NCBI GenBank assembly: GCA_002345565.1
Contig: DDVS01000005.1
Location: 124,001 to 188,000, forward strand
DNA length: 64,000 nucleotides
Direction: 5' to 3'
Source of the DNA: Flavobacteriales bacterium UBA2306
GTDB lineage: Bacteria > Bacteroidota > Bacteroidia > Flavobacteriales > Weeksellaceae
The translations under genes were made by a program, and so were the position numbers. Shown piece by piece: positions 17,012 to 25,099 of the stretch; position 1 is the first letter of the stretch; every line of letters begins with the position of its first letter. Below the pieces are notes generated by a model, which was given only the letters and a program-made list of their open reading frames with translations, had not been told where the DNA came from and searched no databases.

Positions 17012-17069
17012 AGAGTGCGGTGAGAGGACTTTGATATGAAGCTTCATCTTACCGATGAGGCTTTTTTTA
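16974..17069 (+). promoter_or_regulatory. Transcription attenuator with competing RNA pairings
   Basis: Segment 1 (16974-16982, inside the leader) pairs with segment 2 (17020-17028). Segment 2 can instead pair as CGGTGAGA (17018-17025) with segment 3 TCTTACCG (17047-17054). Segment 3 overlaps the terminator stem (17039-17048 with 17054-17063, 10 bp, one G-U), which is followed by seven T. A ribosome stalled on the Met codons at 16985-16996 would cover segment 1, free segment 2 for segment 3, and block the terminator. Pairings were read by eye; folding energies were not computed. Confidence 0.7.
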
Positions 17070-17103
17070 TACTTAAAAATACCTGTAAAAATCCAAATAA
17101 AAT

Positions 17104-17418
17104 ATGACTATGATCTACAAACAAGAAACTACCGGTAACAATTTTCTTCCGAAAACCACGAGAGAAATAATCCTTGAAATAGAACTGAATGGGAAAATCA
17201 GATTCGATATCTTACTTTATACGATTTACAATCATTATAATGTAAGTTACAAAATTGTGAATGCCAATATCGAATATCTGAATGGGAGCAATTTCGGAAA
17301 CGTAAAACTGCTACTGAATATCACGCAAGACCAAATCAATAAGATAGAAAAATATCTTGGGGAATATAGATTACTAAGCAGTAGAATAGATGTTCTACAA
17401 AAAAAGGAAGCTTCTTAA
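17104..17418 (+). CDS. NIL domain-like protein (possible methionine sensor)
   Basis: 104 aa, cytoplasmic. The pattern ILEIELNGKIRFDILLYTI, then VSYKIVNANIEYLNGSNFGNVKLLLN and a final helix resembles the NIL domain found at the C-terminus of the methionine importer ATPase MetN, where it binds methionine. Here it stands alone: no ATPase part precedes it and it has its own promoter, attenuator and terminator. A role in methionine or cysteine sensing is inferred from the Met-rich leader. Assignment by pattern only. Confidence 0.65.
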   Translation: MTMIYKQETTGNNFLPKTTREIILEIELNGKIRFDILLYTIYNHYNVSYKIVNANIEYLNGSNFGNVKLLLNITQDQINKIEKYLGEYRLLSSRIDVLQKKEAS

Positions 17419-17434
17419 GAGCTTCCTTTTTTAT
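17401..17434 (+). terminator. Terminator of the NIL gene
   Basis: Perfect 12 bp stem (17401-17412 with 17420-17431) followed by T residues. It overlaps the last codons and shows the NIL gene is monocistronic. It also faces the end of murA and could act both ways. Confidence 0.85.
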
Positions 17435-17450
17435 TTGTAACCGAGATTTA

Positions 17451-18764
17451 TTAAGAATCAATTCTTCTGATATCAGCGCCAATAGCTCTCAATCTTTCGT
17501 CGATGTTTTCGTAACCACGATCGATTTGTTCAATGTTTTGAATGACTGATTTTCCTTCAGCAGAAAGCGCTGCAATTAGAAGTGCATTTCCTGCTCTAAT
17601 GTCCGGAGAAATCATAGAAGTTCCACGGAGAGGTGTTTCTTGATTAAGTCCAATTACTGTAGCTCTATGCGGATCACAAAGAATAATTTGTGCACCCATA
17701 TCAATTAATTTATCAACGAAGAATAATCTGCTTTCAAACATCTTCTGATGAATCAAAACTGAACCTTTTGCCTGAGTTGCTACAACTAATATAATTGATA
17801 ACAAATCCGGAGTAAAACCTGGCCAAGGTGCATCAGAAACTGTCAGGATAGAACCATCAATGAATTTTTGAACTTTATAATGATCCTGGGAGGGAATGTA
17901 GATATCATCATCTCTTTGCTCTAATTCGATTCCTAATTTTCTGAAGGTGTTTGGAATAACACCAAGCTGATTCCAGTTAACGTTTTTGATGGTGATTTCT
18001 GATTTTGTCATTGCTGCCAATCCAATCCAAGAACCAATTTCCACCATATCCGGAAGCATCGTATGTTCCGTTCCGTGTAATTTATCAACCCCTTCTATCG
18101 TTAATAAATTAGAACCAATTCCAGTAATGTTGGCGCCCATTCTGTTCAGCATTTTGCATAATTGCTGAAGATAAGGTTCACAAGCAGCGTTGTAAATTCT
18201 GGTTTTTCCTTTTGCTAAAACGGCTGCCATTACGATATTTGCAGTTCCAGTAACAGACGCTTCTTCCAACAGAATGAATTTTCCGTTGAGTTCTTTTGCG
18301 GAAAGAGAGTAGTATGCTTCTTCTTCATCATAAGAAAATTCAGCTCCTAATTCTACAAAACCTTGAAAATGCGTGTCTAGTCTTCTTCTTCCGATTTTAT
18401 CTCCACCCGGCGTAGGTAGATAAGCCTCTCCGAATCTTGCTAACATAGGACCAAGAATCATTACAGAACCTCTTAGTTTAGCACCATCTTTTTTAAATTC
18501 TTTTGATTTGATGTAATCGAAGTTAACTTCGTCTGCTTTGAAGCTGTAGTCGCCTTTTCCGTTTTTGGTGACTTTAACATTGAAATCCTGTAGAATCTCA
18601 ATTAATTTGTTAACGTCTTTAATATCTGGAATATTGGTAATTCTTACCTCGTCTTCTGTCAATAAAACAGCGCATAGAATTTGCAAAGCCTCATTCTTAG
18701 CACCTTGTGGCGTAATTTCTCCGCTCAATCTTTTTCCACCTCTTATTTCGAAAGCTCCGCTCAT
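17451..18764 (-). CDS. murA: UDP-N-acetylglucosamine 1-carboxyvinyltransferase MurA, Cys-to-Asp active site
   Basis: First committed step of peptidoglycan synthesis: transfers enolpyruvate from PEP to UDP-GlcNAc. The inside-out barrel motifs QGAKNEALQIL, SVTGTANIVMAA and SDAPWPGFTPDL are present; 437 aa is normal. The loop that carries the catalytic Cys115 of E. coli (GGC-x-IG) reads PGGDKIGRRR here, so Asp122 takes that place. The same change makes mycobacterial and some other MurA enzymes insensitive to fosfomycin. The ATG overlaps the TGA of the upstream DUF4290 gene. Confidence 0.95.
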   Translation of the reverse strand: MSGAFEIRGGKRLSGEITPQGAKNEALQILCAVLLTEDEVRITNIPDIKDVNKLIEILQDFNVKVTKNGKGDYSFKADEVNFDYIKSKEFKKDGAKLRGSVMILGPMLARFGEAYLPTPGGDKIGRRRLDTHFQGFVELGAEFSYDEEEAYYSLSAKELNGKFILLEEASVTGTANIVMAAVLAKGKTRIYNAACEPYLQQLCKMLNRMGANITGIGSNLLTIEGVDKLHGTEHTMLPDMVEIGSWIGLAAMTKSEITIKNVNWNQLGVIPNTFRKLGIELEQRDDDIYIPSQDHYKVQKFIDGSILTVSDAPWPGFTPDLLSIILVVATQAKGSVLIHQKMFESRLFFVDKLIDMGAQIILCDPHRATVIGLNQETPLRGTSMISPDIRAGNALLIAALSAEGKSVIQNIEQIDRGYENIDERLRAIGADIRRIDS

Positions 18765-19414
18765 TATCTTTTTTTGTTTTTATGATTTTGGAAGTTGTTT
18801 TTTCTTCTGTTATTGTTCTGGTTATTATGCTTGTTATTATTATTATTTTTATTACGATTATTAGCATAATAGATTTTACTTTTGTCCAGAGAATCCAAGC
18901 TAGTAATATCCAGTTTATTGTCTGATAAATCTTTTAAATGTCTGAAAATCACATCGTCTGAAACGTGTTCTTTGTTATAGACGTTGTATGATTTCTTCAT
19001 GTTGTTTGCAATAACTTGGATCAATGCATCTTTTTCATCTCCTTCTTCCAATTTTTTTGCCAGTTCTATCAATTGGAGGATGCTTTTTCCATAAAACTTA
19101 TAATCATTATCAAAAGTTGGATAATCCATTTTTCGTGGTTTAATGGCTAGCTCTTCCTGGGTTACAATAGGATAGGGAGAATCTACGTCCAAATCATAAT
19201 CTGCAAAGAAAAAAAGATGATCCCAAAGTTTGTGTTTATAGTTTTCTTCATCCCGAAGGTGCGGATTTCTTTGTCCCATAAATTCTACAATTGCAAGAGC
19301 CATTTCATTACGCTCATCCTTGTTGGATAAGGTTTTACAATGTTCTACCAACTGTTGTATATTGCGTCCGTACTCTGGCATACGGAGATGTGTTCTAGAG
19401 GTATTATATTCCAT
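18764..19414 (-). CDS. DUF4290 domain-containing protein
   Basis: Bacteroidota-specific protein of unknown function (216 aa), with the typical PEYGRNIQQLVEH start and MALAIVEFMGQRNPHLRD block. The tail is rich in Asn, Lys and Arg (NNRNKNNNNNKHNNQ) and probably disordered, perhaps nucleic-acid binding. I chose the ATG at 19414, because the one at 19423 falls inside the promoter -7 box. It overlaps murA by 1 bp, a fixed pairing in this phylum as I recall it. Confidence 0.85.
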   Translation of the reverse strand: MEYNTSRTHLRMPEYGRNIQQLVEHCKTLSNKDERNEMALAIVEFMGQRNPHLRDEENYKHKLWDHLFFFADYDLDVDSPYPIVTQEELAIKPRKMDYPTFDNDYKFYGKSILQLIELAKKLEEGDEKDALIQVIANNMKKSYNVYNKEHVSDDVIFRHLKDLSDNKLDITSLDSLDKSKIYYANNRNKNNNNNKHNNQNNNRRKNNFQNHKNKKR

Positions 19415-19420
19415 AATGTG

Positions 19421-19428
19421 CAAATATA
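19421..19428 (-). promoter_or_regulatory. -7 box of the DUF4290-murA operon
   Basis: TATATTTG on the minus strand, only 6 nt before the start codon chosen, implying a nearly leaderless transcript. Confidence 0.5.
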
Positions 19429-19511
19429 AAACATTTCGGGTTCAAAGTTTAAAATTGAAAGTTGAGTGTTTTACTTTTATTGTTTTTTTAATTTTAAAAT
19501 TTTAATTCTGA

Positions 19512-19934
19512 TTAGGATATAAATTTTTTACGCTGGATTTCATCAGGCAAAAAACACTTATTCCTGCTGATTTTTTTTCTGTTATTTGAAATGATATTAT
19601 AAACCGAATTGCCTATAAAATCTGGAATCAATTGGCCAATAGAAGCTAAAGAATATAAGCCTCCAATTTCCGTGGTAATGGTCAAAACAGCCTGGAATTT
19701 AGATAAATAAAAACGCTCAGGTTTCCAAAGATAAAGTGTGTCAAAGACTCTATTGGGAAGATTTCTGTCGGTCAAAAATTTCTGTCCAAATCCGGATTGA
19801 AGGGAAGAAAATAAAAATTTATCGCTCTTATCTCGCTCCAAAATCCACTGAACCCAATGGTTGCAGAATCCACAGTCTCCATCATAAAAAACAATGAATT
19901 TATCTTTTAAGTTCGCTGATAGTTCTGTCGTCAT
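19512..19934 (-). CDS. DCC family thiol-disulfide oxidoreductase (DUF393)
   Basis: 140 aa. The family signature YDGDCGFCNHWVQW near the N-terminus holds a thioredoxin-like CGFC motif, and LYLWKPERFYLSKFQAVL is the usual middle section. Exact role unknown. Its ATG overlaps the TGA of the upstream heme-binding gene by 4 bp, suggesting translational coupling and perhaps a shared redox function. Confidence 0.87.
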   Translation of the reverse strand: MTTELSANLKDKFIVFYDGDCGFCNHWVQWILERDKSDKFLFSSLQSGFGQKFLTDRNLPNRVFDTLYLWKPERFYLSKFQAVLTITTEIGGLYSLASIGQLIPDFIGNSVYNIISNNRKKISRNKCFLPDEIQRKKFIS

Positions 19935-20392
19935 AGAGTTTTTGCTTGTTGTATTTGTCTTTGAACTTTTCGGAAATAATCCGTTAACTGTCGCCTTTGT
20001 TCATCTGTTAGTTTCGCGTCCTGATGGCCCAAAGTGTAGCTTTCCAACGGCATTTTCTTCTGCTCCACATATTCTGCCGCTTCTTCTAGCTTATGCACTT
20101 GCCTTTTAGGTTCGTAAGTTGCAAATGTAGAAAAATTAAGCTCTTTTCTGCCTTCATCAATATGATTTTTCAACAACCAAGCCACAGGCTGAATATTACT
20201 GTAAAACGGATATTTTGTTTCATTAGAATGGCAGTCATAACAAGAGTTTCTGATGATTTTTGCAATCGGTTCCGGTGTTTTTTTGATTTTCAGAAAGTCC
20301 ATCCCTTCGTTGGTCGGAGGATTGGTTTTATCAATCGGGAAAAATTGGATAATGATGAATGCAACAAACAGTACAATTAATATTTTTTTCAT
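19931..20392 (-). CDS. Heme-binding domain-containing protein
   Basis: Exported c-type haem protein of 153 aa: one N-terminal hydrophobic anchor (ILIVLFVAFIIIQFFP), then CYDCHSNETKYPFYSNIQPVAW with a CxxCH haem-attachment site and a conserved pattern of the Haem_bd family. The C-terminal half is helical and charged. Probably a periplasmic electron carrier. It forms a two-gene unit with the DCC protein. Confidence 0.85.
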   Translation of the reverse strand: MKKILIVLFVAFIIIQFFPIDKTNPPTNEGMDFLKIKKTPEPIAKIIRNSCYDCHSNETKYPFYSNIQPVAWLLKNHIDEGRKELNFSTFATYEPKRQVHKLEEAAEYVEQKKMPLESYTLGHQDAKLTDEQRRQLTDYFRKVQRQIQQAKTL

Positions 20393-20448
20393 AGTTCAGA
20401 TTTTGAATTGATAATTACAAAAAGCTTTCCAAATTTTATCAATATTTT

Positions 20449-20594
20449 TTAGGAGCTTAATCCCACTTTCCGTTGCAATCTTTTGCTTTTTCATATGTGA
20501 AAAAAAAGCAAAAGGATTTCCACTGCAAAACGAAGAATGAGTTTCGATGATTCAAATAAAAATTAATATGAAAATTAGAGTCAATCGGGGCTAG
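20449..20594. repeat. Dispersed intergenic repeat, copy 1
   Basis: Fills most of the 339 bp gap before der. It starts AGGAGCTTAATCCC, contains a 12 bp inverted repeat (20480-20491 with 20503-20514) and ends ATCGGGGCTAG. A second copy in reverse orientation is at 62243-62360 with the same end blocks and a similar inner hairpin. No coding capacity is seen. Confidence 0.6.
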
Positions 20595-20661
20595 TGAGCG
20601 ATTCGATATCTAAATCAATTTTGCTGTCAACAATCAACCAACAACTCTCAACCAAAAATCG

Positions 20662-20669
20662 TATCTTTG
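20662..20669 (+). promoter_or_regulatory. -7 box upstream of der
   Basis: TATCTTTG fits TAnnTTTG; the start codon of der is 62 nt downstream. Confidence 0.45.
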
Positions 20670-20731
20670 CAAAAAATTTGGGCTCTTAAAGTAAGAGTAA
20701 CCCATTAATAATCTTATTATTAAACAATTTT

Positions 20732-22039
20732 ATGTCAAACATTGTCGCTATCGTTGGGCGTCCCAACGTAGGAAAATCCACATTATTTAACCGATTATTA
20801 GAAAGAAGGGAAGCCATTGTAGATTCTACAGCAGGTGTAACACGTGACCGCCATTACGGAAAATCCGATTGGAACGGCGTTGACTTCACAGTAATCGATA
20901 CAGGAGGTTATGATGTAGGAACAGAAGATATCTTCGAAGAAGAGATTCGTAAGCAGGTTCAGTTAGCAGTGGACGAGGCTACTTCTATCATTTTTATGGT
21001 GAATGTGGAAGAAGGTCTTACGGATACAGACCACGAGATTTACAACCTTTTAAGAAAAGCCAATAAGCCACTTTATTTGGTGGTAAACAAAGTAGATTCT
21101 GCAAAGGAAGAACTTCCTGCGACAGAGTTTTATCAATTAGGTGTTGAAAAATATTATACTTTATCTTCTGCAACAGGTTCTGGAACTGGAGACTTGTTGG
21201 ATGATGTGGTGAAAGATTTCCCGACGACAGATTACAAAGATCCATTCGAAGGTTTACCAAAAATCACAATTGCAGGTCGTCCGAATGTTGGAAAATCAAC
21301 TTTAACGAATGCGCTTTTGGACGTCGAAAGAAACATTGTAACAGATATTGCGGGAACTACCAGAGACAGTATTCAGACTTTATATAACAAATTTGGGCAC
21401 GAGTTCGTTTTGGTGGATACAGCAGGGATGCGTAAGAAAAATAAGGTTTCAGAAGATTTGGAATTTTATTCCGTAATGCGTTCCATCCGTTCTATCGAGT
21501 ATTCTGATGTTGTCATTATTATGGTTGATGCAACTTTGGGTTGGGAAGCTCAGGATATGAATATCTTCGGATTGGCTCAAAAAAACAGAAAAGGAATCGT
21601 GATTCTTGTCAATAAATGGGATTTGGTGGAGAAAGAAACCAATACAATGAAGGAGTTTGAAGCCGCAATTAAACATAAAATCGGGCAGTTTACAGATATT
21701 CCAATTTTGTTCATTTCTGCTTTAACGAAGCAGAGAATCCTGAAGGCTGTTGAGGTTGCCATGGAAGTTTATAACGACAGAGCTAAAAAAATCAAAACGT
21801 CCAAACTGAACGAAATAATGCTTCCTGTTTTTGAAGCGACACCGCCGCCAGCTATCAAAGGTAAATATGTGAAAATCAAATATTGTGTGCAATTGCCAAC
21901 GCCAAGCCCGCAATTCGTATTTTTCTGTAATCTTCCGCAATATGTGAAAGAGCCATACAAGCGTTTCACGGAAAACCAATTGAGAAAACACTTTGGATTC
22001 ACAGGTGTTCCAATTGAAGTGTATTTCAGACAAAAATAA
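20732..22039 (+). CDS. der: Ribosome biogenesis GTPase Der (EngA)
   Basis: Double GTPase needed for 50S assembly. Two G domains in tandem, each with GRPNVGKST (near residues 8-16 and again near 183-191), DTGGYD / DTAGMR switch II motifs and NKVD / NKWD specificity motifs, followed by a KH-like C-terminal domain. Length 435 aa is normal. Own promoter and strong terminator. Confidence 0.97.
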   Translation: MSNIVAIVGRPNVGKSTLFNRLLERREAIVDSTAGVTRDRHYGKSDWNGVDFTVIDTGGYDVGTEDIFEEEIRKQVQLAVDEATSIIFMVNVEEGLTDTDHEIYNLLRKANKPLYLVVNKVDSAKEELPATEFYQLGVEKYYTLSSATGSGTGDLLDDVVKDFPTTDYKDPFEGLPKITIAGRPNVGKSTLTNALLDVERNIVTDIAGTTRDSIQTLYNKFGHEFVLVDTAGMRKKNKVSEDLEFYSVMRSIRSIEYSDVVIIMVDATLGWEAQDMNIFGLAQKNRKGIVILVNKWDLVEKETNTMKEFEAAIKHKIGQFTDIPILFISALTKQRILKAVEVAMEVYNDRAKKIKTSKLNEIMLPVFEATPPPAIKGKYVKIKYCVQLPTPSPQFVFFCNLPQYVKEPYKRFTENQLRKHFGFTGVPIEVYFRQK

Positions 22040-22044
22040 TTTTC

Positions 22045-22080
22045 AACCCTTTCAGAGCTTCGGTTCTGAAAGGGTTTTTT
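22045..22080 (+). terminator. Terminator of der
   Basis: Stem AACCCTTTCAGA with its complement TCTGAAAGGGTT around a short GC-rich loop, followed by a T-run. Confidence 0.9.
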
Positions 22081-22120
22081 ATTAATTTTAATTATTCATA
22101 TATAAAAATCACAATAACTA

Positions 22121-22771
22121 ATGCTTACAATATTATCAGATAATTTCTCTCTTGTCAATTCTTGGATCAATGATTTAAGAAACGTAGAAGTACAGAAAGA
22201 TCGAATGAAATTCCGTAGAAATATGGAAAGAATCGGGGAAATCGCTGCTTTCGAAATCAGTAAAACACTTGGTCAAAAAGAGATTGAAATCATAACGCCT
22301 CTTGATAAAATCACTGTTAAAGAAATCGAAACGCAACCTGTTATCACAACAATTTTGCGAGCCGGAGTTCCATTGTTTCAAGGGATTTTGAATTATTTTG
22401 ATAAAGCAGACTGTGGTTTCGTAGCCGCTTACAGAAAACACGATGCGAACGATTATTTCTCCATCAAACAAGATTATTTGACTTGTCCAAAACTGGACGG
22501 TCGCCCATTAATTGTTGCTGACCCGATGTTGGCAACCGGCGCTTCTTTAATCGAAGCTATCAAAGATTTGTTGACGAACGGAAAACCGACTTCTATTCAT
22601 ATTGTTGCTGCAATTGCAAGCAGACAAGGTGTGGAAACCATTCAGAATGCTTATCCCAATGCAAAAGTTTGGATTGGCGCTTTGGATGAGAGCTTAACTT
22701 CAAAAGGTTATATCACACCAGGTTTGGGAGATGCTGGCGATTTATCTTACGGCGAAAAACTTCAACGATAA
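22121..22771 (+). CDS. upp: Uracil phosphoribosyltransferase
   Basis: Pyrimidine salvage: uracil plus PRPP to UMP. The PRPP-binding motif is LIVADPMLATGASL, and the C-terminal uracil-binding stretch includes YITPGLGDAGDLSYG. Full length at 216 aa. Confidence 0.95.
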   Translation: MLTILSDNFSLVNSWINDLRNVEVQKDRMKFRRNMERIGEIAAFEISKTLGQKEIEIITPLDKITVKEIETQPVITTILRAGVPLFQGILNYFDKADCGFVAAYRKHDANDYFSIKQDYLTCPKLDGRPLIVADPMLATGASLIEAIKDLLTNGKPTSIHIVAAIASRQGVETIQNAYPNAKVWIGALDESLTSKGYITPGLGDAGDLSYGEKLQR

Positions 22772-22781
22772 TTGTTAGTTG

Positions 22782-22825
22782 TTAATGGTTAATTGTTGAA
22801 TTTATCATTACTAATTAACCATTAA
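22782..22825. terminator. Inverted repeat between convergent upp and comF-like genes
   Basis: Perfect 13 bp arms TTAATGGTTAATT (22782-22794) and complement (22813-22825). AT-rich and lacking a strong T-run, so only a weak bidirectional terminator. Confidence 0.45.
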
Positions 22826-22832
22826 TAATTAA

Positions 22833-23492
22833 TCAAATGTCCATCGCCATCACAAGAATACTGATTTTTACATCTTTGGATTTGTTAAGGATTTCCCATA
22901 CGGCGTTGGATAAGGTTTTTCCGGTGGTGTAAACATCATCAATTAAAAGGATGTGCATATTCTGAATGTTTTCTGTCAATTGGAAAACATTTTTTGTGTT
23001 TTTTAATCTCTGATCTTTGTTTCTGGTAGCCTGCGCCTGCATATGCACGGTTCTTTTCAATAAATTATGATTCACAGGAATGTTATAATTTTCAGATAGT
23101 TCGTTTGCGAATAAATGCAATTGGTTATAACCTCTAAGTTTTAGTTTCTTGGAATGTATCGGAATGGTGACTATTAAATCTGGTTTGTTTTGGTTAAATT
23201 CTATTCTTTCTATCGTCCATTGAGCAAGTGTTTTTCCGATTTTTTCCCGATGATGGTATTTTAACTGGTGGATAATTTTCTGCACCAGGCTTTCATCTTG
23301 AAAATACATTAAAGCAAAGGCATTTTCTATAGGGATTCTAATTTTAGCGTGCTCTTTGATAGCGTTGTTCTCGTAATACTGATGATGAGAAAAATTAACT
23401 TTATCCAGACACAATTCACAAATCACTTCATTTTTATCAATGATTTTATTACAATGCAAACAGCGGTTCGGGAAAAGAAAATCCAATAACAT
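22833..23492 (-). CDS. ComF family protein (phosphoribosyltransferase-like)
   Basis: Competence/ComF-type protein of 219 aa. Paired cysteines at the N-terminus (CLHCNK and CELCLD) form a zinc knuckle. The C-terminal phosphoribosyltransferase domain has LLIDDVYTTGKTL, which binds PRPP-like ligands. In transformable bacteria ComFC aids DNA uptake; its exact activity is unsettled. The start is 4 bp downstream of the regulator gene, so the two are probably co-transcribed. Confidence 0.88.
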   Translation of the reverse strand: MLLDFLFPNRCLHCNKIIDKNEVICELCLDKVNFSHHQYYENNAIKEHAKIRIPIENAFALMYFQDESLVQKIIHQLKYHHREKIGKTLAQWTIERIEFNQNKPDLIVTIPIHSKKLKLRGYNQLHLFANELSENYNIPVNHNLLKRTVHMQAQATRNKDQRLKNTKNVFQLTENIQNMHILLIDDVYTTGKTLSNAVWEILNKSKDVKISILVMAMDI

Positions 23493-23496
23493 ATTA

Positions 23497-24972
23497 CTAA
23501 ATTAATGATTTTCTGATTTTCTCAATCGATTTTTTCATATCCAGATTAAATTGCTCTTTTTCAAGTCTTGTGGGAGGTGCTTGTCTCACATCACAATTCT
23601 GAATGCTACAGCTTTCGCAAGTCACACCAACTTCAATCGTTTTTAGAGCAGAAGATTTTGCGAAATTGAGTTTTTTAATAGTTTGATTATTGAGCAGTAT
23701 TCCCAAACAATAACTTCTGTTGCTTCCATCAGAAAAAGGATTTTTTTGCGAAGTGGAAATCACGAGATAACTCACACCTTGGTCTTTGTAATGCGAAATT
23801 TGTGCATCTGTTAAAGTCTCATTTTCCTTGAGATGATGCAGGTTTTTCACAGCAATCCAGCGTCTGCAATAATGCTCATTGGTGGCGTTGGAATGTGGCG
23901 CTTGCTGATGATTAAGATGCAATTCTTTCAAAATGTTGATTTTATCCGAATCATCTTTTTTAACAAAACATAAATAAAATAAATCCCTGATTCCGAATTC
24001 CGATGTTAAAACATTGGTTAATCTGTAATAAAATGTTTCCGGCGAATCTGTGAAATGATTAATTAATGCTTCGAATTTATCAGATTCCCATTGTTTTTGG
24101 TCAAAGAAATCCGAGGTTTTTTCAATCAGTTCTTTTTTTGAAATCAAGAAACAACCTGCAAAATAAGAAGCGTAAAAATTATTGAGGATTTCTTCAAAAC
24201 TTCCGAAATCCAGCCAAGAATAAGTATTTGGTCTTGGATTCAGTCTCAAAACATTGAATCCGATTTCTTTTGCCAGAATGAAGGTTTTTTGATTAAAGTC
24301 CAATCGCTCATTCAAAAGCAATAATTTCTTCTCCGGAATATATAGTGAGCGAAGTTTGTTCAAAGCGTAATCTCCCGAAAAATCCTTTGAATGAATGTTA
24401 TAACCAAATTTTTCTTTCAATAAATTTTCAAGAATTTCGGTTTTTAGATTTTTATTAAGTTCCAGTTGATTTTCATTCGCAAACTGAATCGCTTTTTCCT
24501 CAACTTCCGGAAAATAATTGTCATACAATTCTTGAAAAGAGCGCATCACGGCAAAATAAAATCGCTCTTTTCCGAGATTGTAATTCTGAGAAATTTCAAT
24601 TAATGCATTGATGAAAGCAGTTACTTTTTTAGGTGCGTCGCTGATGATACTAATGAGATTATTCTTATTGATTCCGAACAAATCCAGCGGGATTTCCTTA
24701 AAAAAATCCGATTGCAAAACATCATTGATTGGTGTCAGACTTTTATCCAATTTAGTGGAGACCAAATCATCAAAAGTACAGTGCAAAGCTTCTGAAAGCT
24801 GAATGATTTTGTCGTGTTTCGGATACTTTTTTCCGTTTTCTATTTCGTTGAGATAGGATTTGGAAAGTCCTGTTTTGGTTGCAAGGTCTTGCAGAGACCA
24901 GTTTTTTTTCTGTCTCTGTTGTTTCAGTTTTAGTCCAAAAACCACGCGTATATAGTCGCTTTCTGCAATCAT
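23497..24972 (-). CDS. RamB/ScfR-like HTH regulator with degenerate ImmA/IrrE domain
   Basis: Transcription factor of about 491 aa. An XRE-type helix-turn-helix (SLQDLATKTGLSKSYLNEIENG) is followed by an ImmA/IrrE-like region whose metal motif is degenerate (FILAKEIGFNVLR where HExxH is expected), and a Cys-containing C-terminal domain (VTCESCSIQNCDVRQ), the architecture of RamB and ScfR acyl-CoA or fatty-acid regulators. RamB controls aceA and aceB in actinobacteria. Here it is divergent from aceB over an 18 bp palindrome, so it probably regulates the glyoxylate shunt and itself. The start at 24972 fits the HTH onset. Confidence 0.88.
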   Translation of the reverse strand: MIAESDYIRVVFGLKLKQQRQKKNWSLQDLATKTGLSKSYLNEIENGKKYPKHDKIIQLSEALHCTFDDLVSTKLDKSLTPINDVLQSDFFKEIPLDLFGINKNNLISIISDAPKKVTAFINALIEISQNYNLGKERFYFAVMRSFQELYDNYFPEVEEKAIQFANENQLELNKNLKTEILENLLKEKFGYNIHSKDFSGDYALNKLRSLYIPEKKLLLLNERLDFNQKTFILAKEIGFNVLRLNPRPNTYSWLDFGSFEEILNNFYASYFAGCFLISKKELIEKTSDFFDQKQWESDKFEALINHFTDSPETFYYRLTNVLTSEFGIRDLFYLCFVKKDDSDKINILKELHLNHQQAPHSNATNEHYCRRWIAVKNLHHLKENETLTDAQISHYKDQGVSYLVISTSQKNPFSDGSNRSYCLGILLNNQTIKKLNFAKSSALKTIEVGVTCESCSIQNCDVRQAPPTRLEKEQFNLDMKKSIEKIRKSLI

Positions 24973-24977
24973 AGAAT

Positions 24978-25006
24978 CAAAGATAGATATTAAAGCGATT
25001 ATTCGC
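24978..25006 (-). promoter_or_regulatory. Regulator promoter with second GCGA/TCGC repeat
   Basis: TATCTTTG on minus (24985-24978) lies only 5 nt from the regulator ATG. Just upstream GCGA-TTAT-TCGC (24995-25006) repeats the half-site of the main palindrome at 25027-25044 in weaker form, suggesting autoregulation. Confidence 0.45.
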
Positions 25007-25026
25007 ATAATAATTTTATAAAAAAT

Positions 25027-25044
25027 TTAGCGAACGTTCGCTAA
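25027..25044. promoter_or_regulatory. Perfect 18 bp palindrome, probable operator
   Basis: TTAGCGAACGTTCGCTAA, perfectly self-complementary, in the divergent region of the RamB-like gene and aceB. It ends just before the TTG of the aceB promoter, a position suited to repression or activation. Confidence 0.7.
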
Positions 25045-25071
25045 TTGTGAAAATCTTTTTTTATATATTTG
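25045..25071 (+). promoter_or_regulatory. aceB promoter
   Basis: TTG at 25045-25047 and TATATTTG at 25064-25071 with a 16 bp spacer; the palindromic operator touches the upstream box. Confidence 0.55.
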
Positions 25072-25075
25072 TCAA

Positions 25076-25093
25076 ACCAAATCACAAAATATT
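25076..25093 (+). repeat. 18 nt leader segment shared with aceA (copy 1)
   Basis: ACCAAATCACAAAATATT, identical to 26763-26780 in front of aceA; here 6 nt before the aceB ATG. Confidence 0.85.
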
Positions 25094-25099
25094 TTAATT

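Noticed and set aside
16964..17069. SAM riboswitch
   Set aside because: The region is too short and has a translated Met-rich ORF with attenuator pairings instead of a known SAM aptamer layout.
17104..17418. Truncated metN transporter gene
   Set aside because: The small gene has its own promoter, attenuator and terminator, and no ATPase fragment precedes it.
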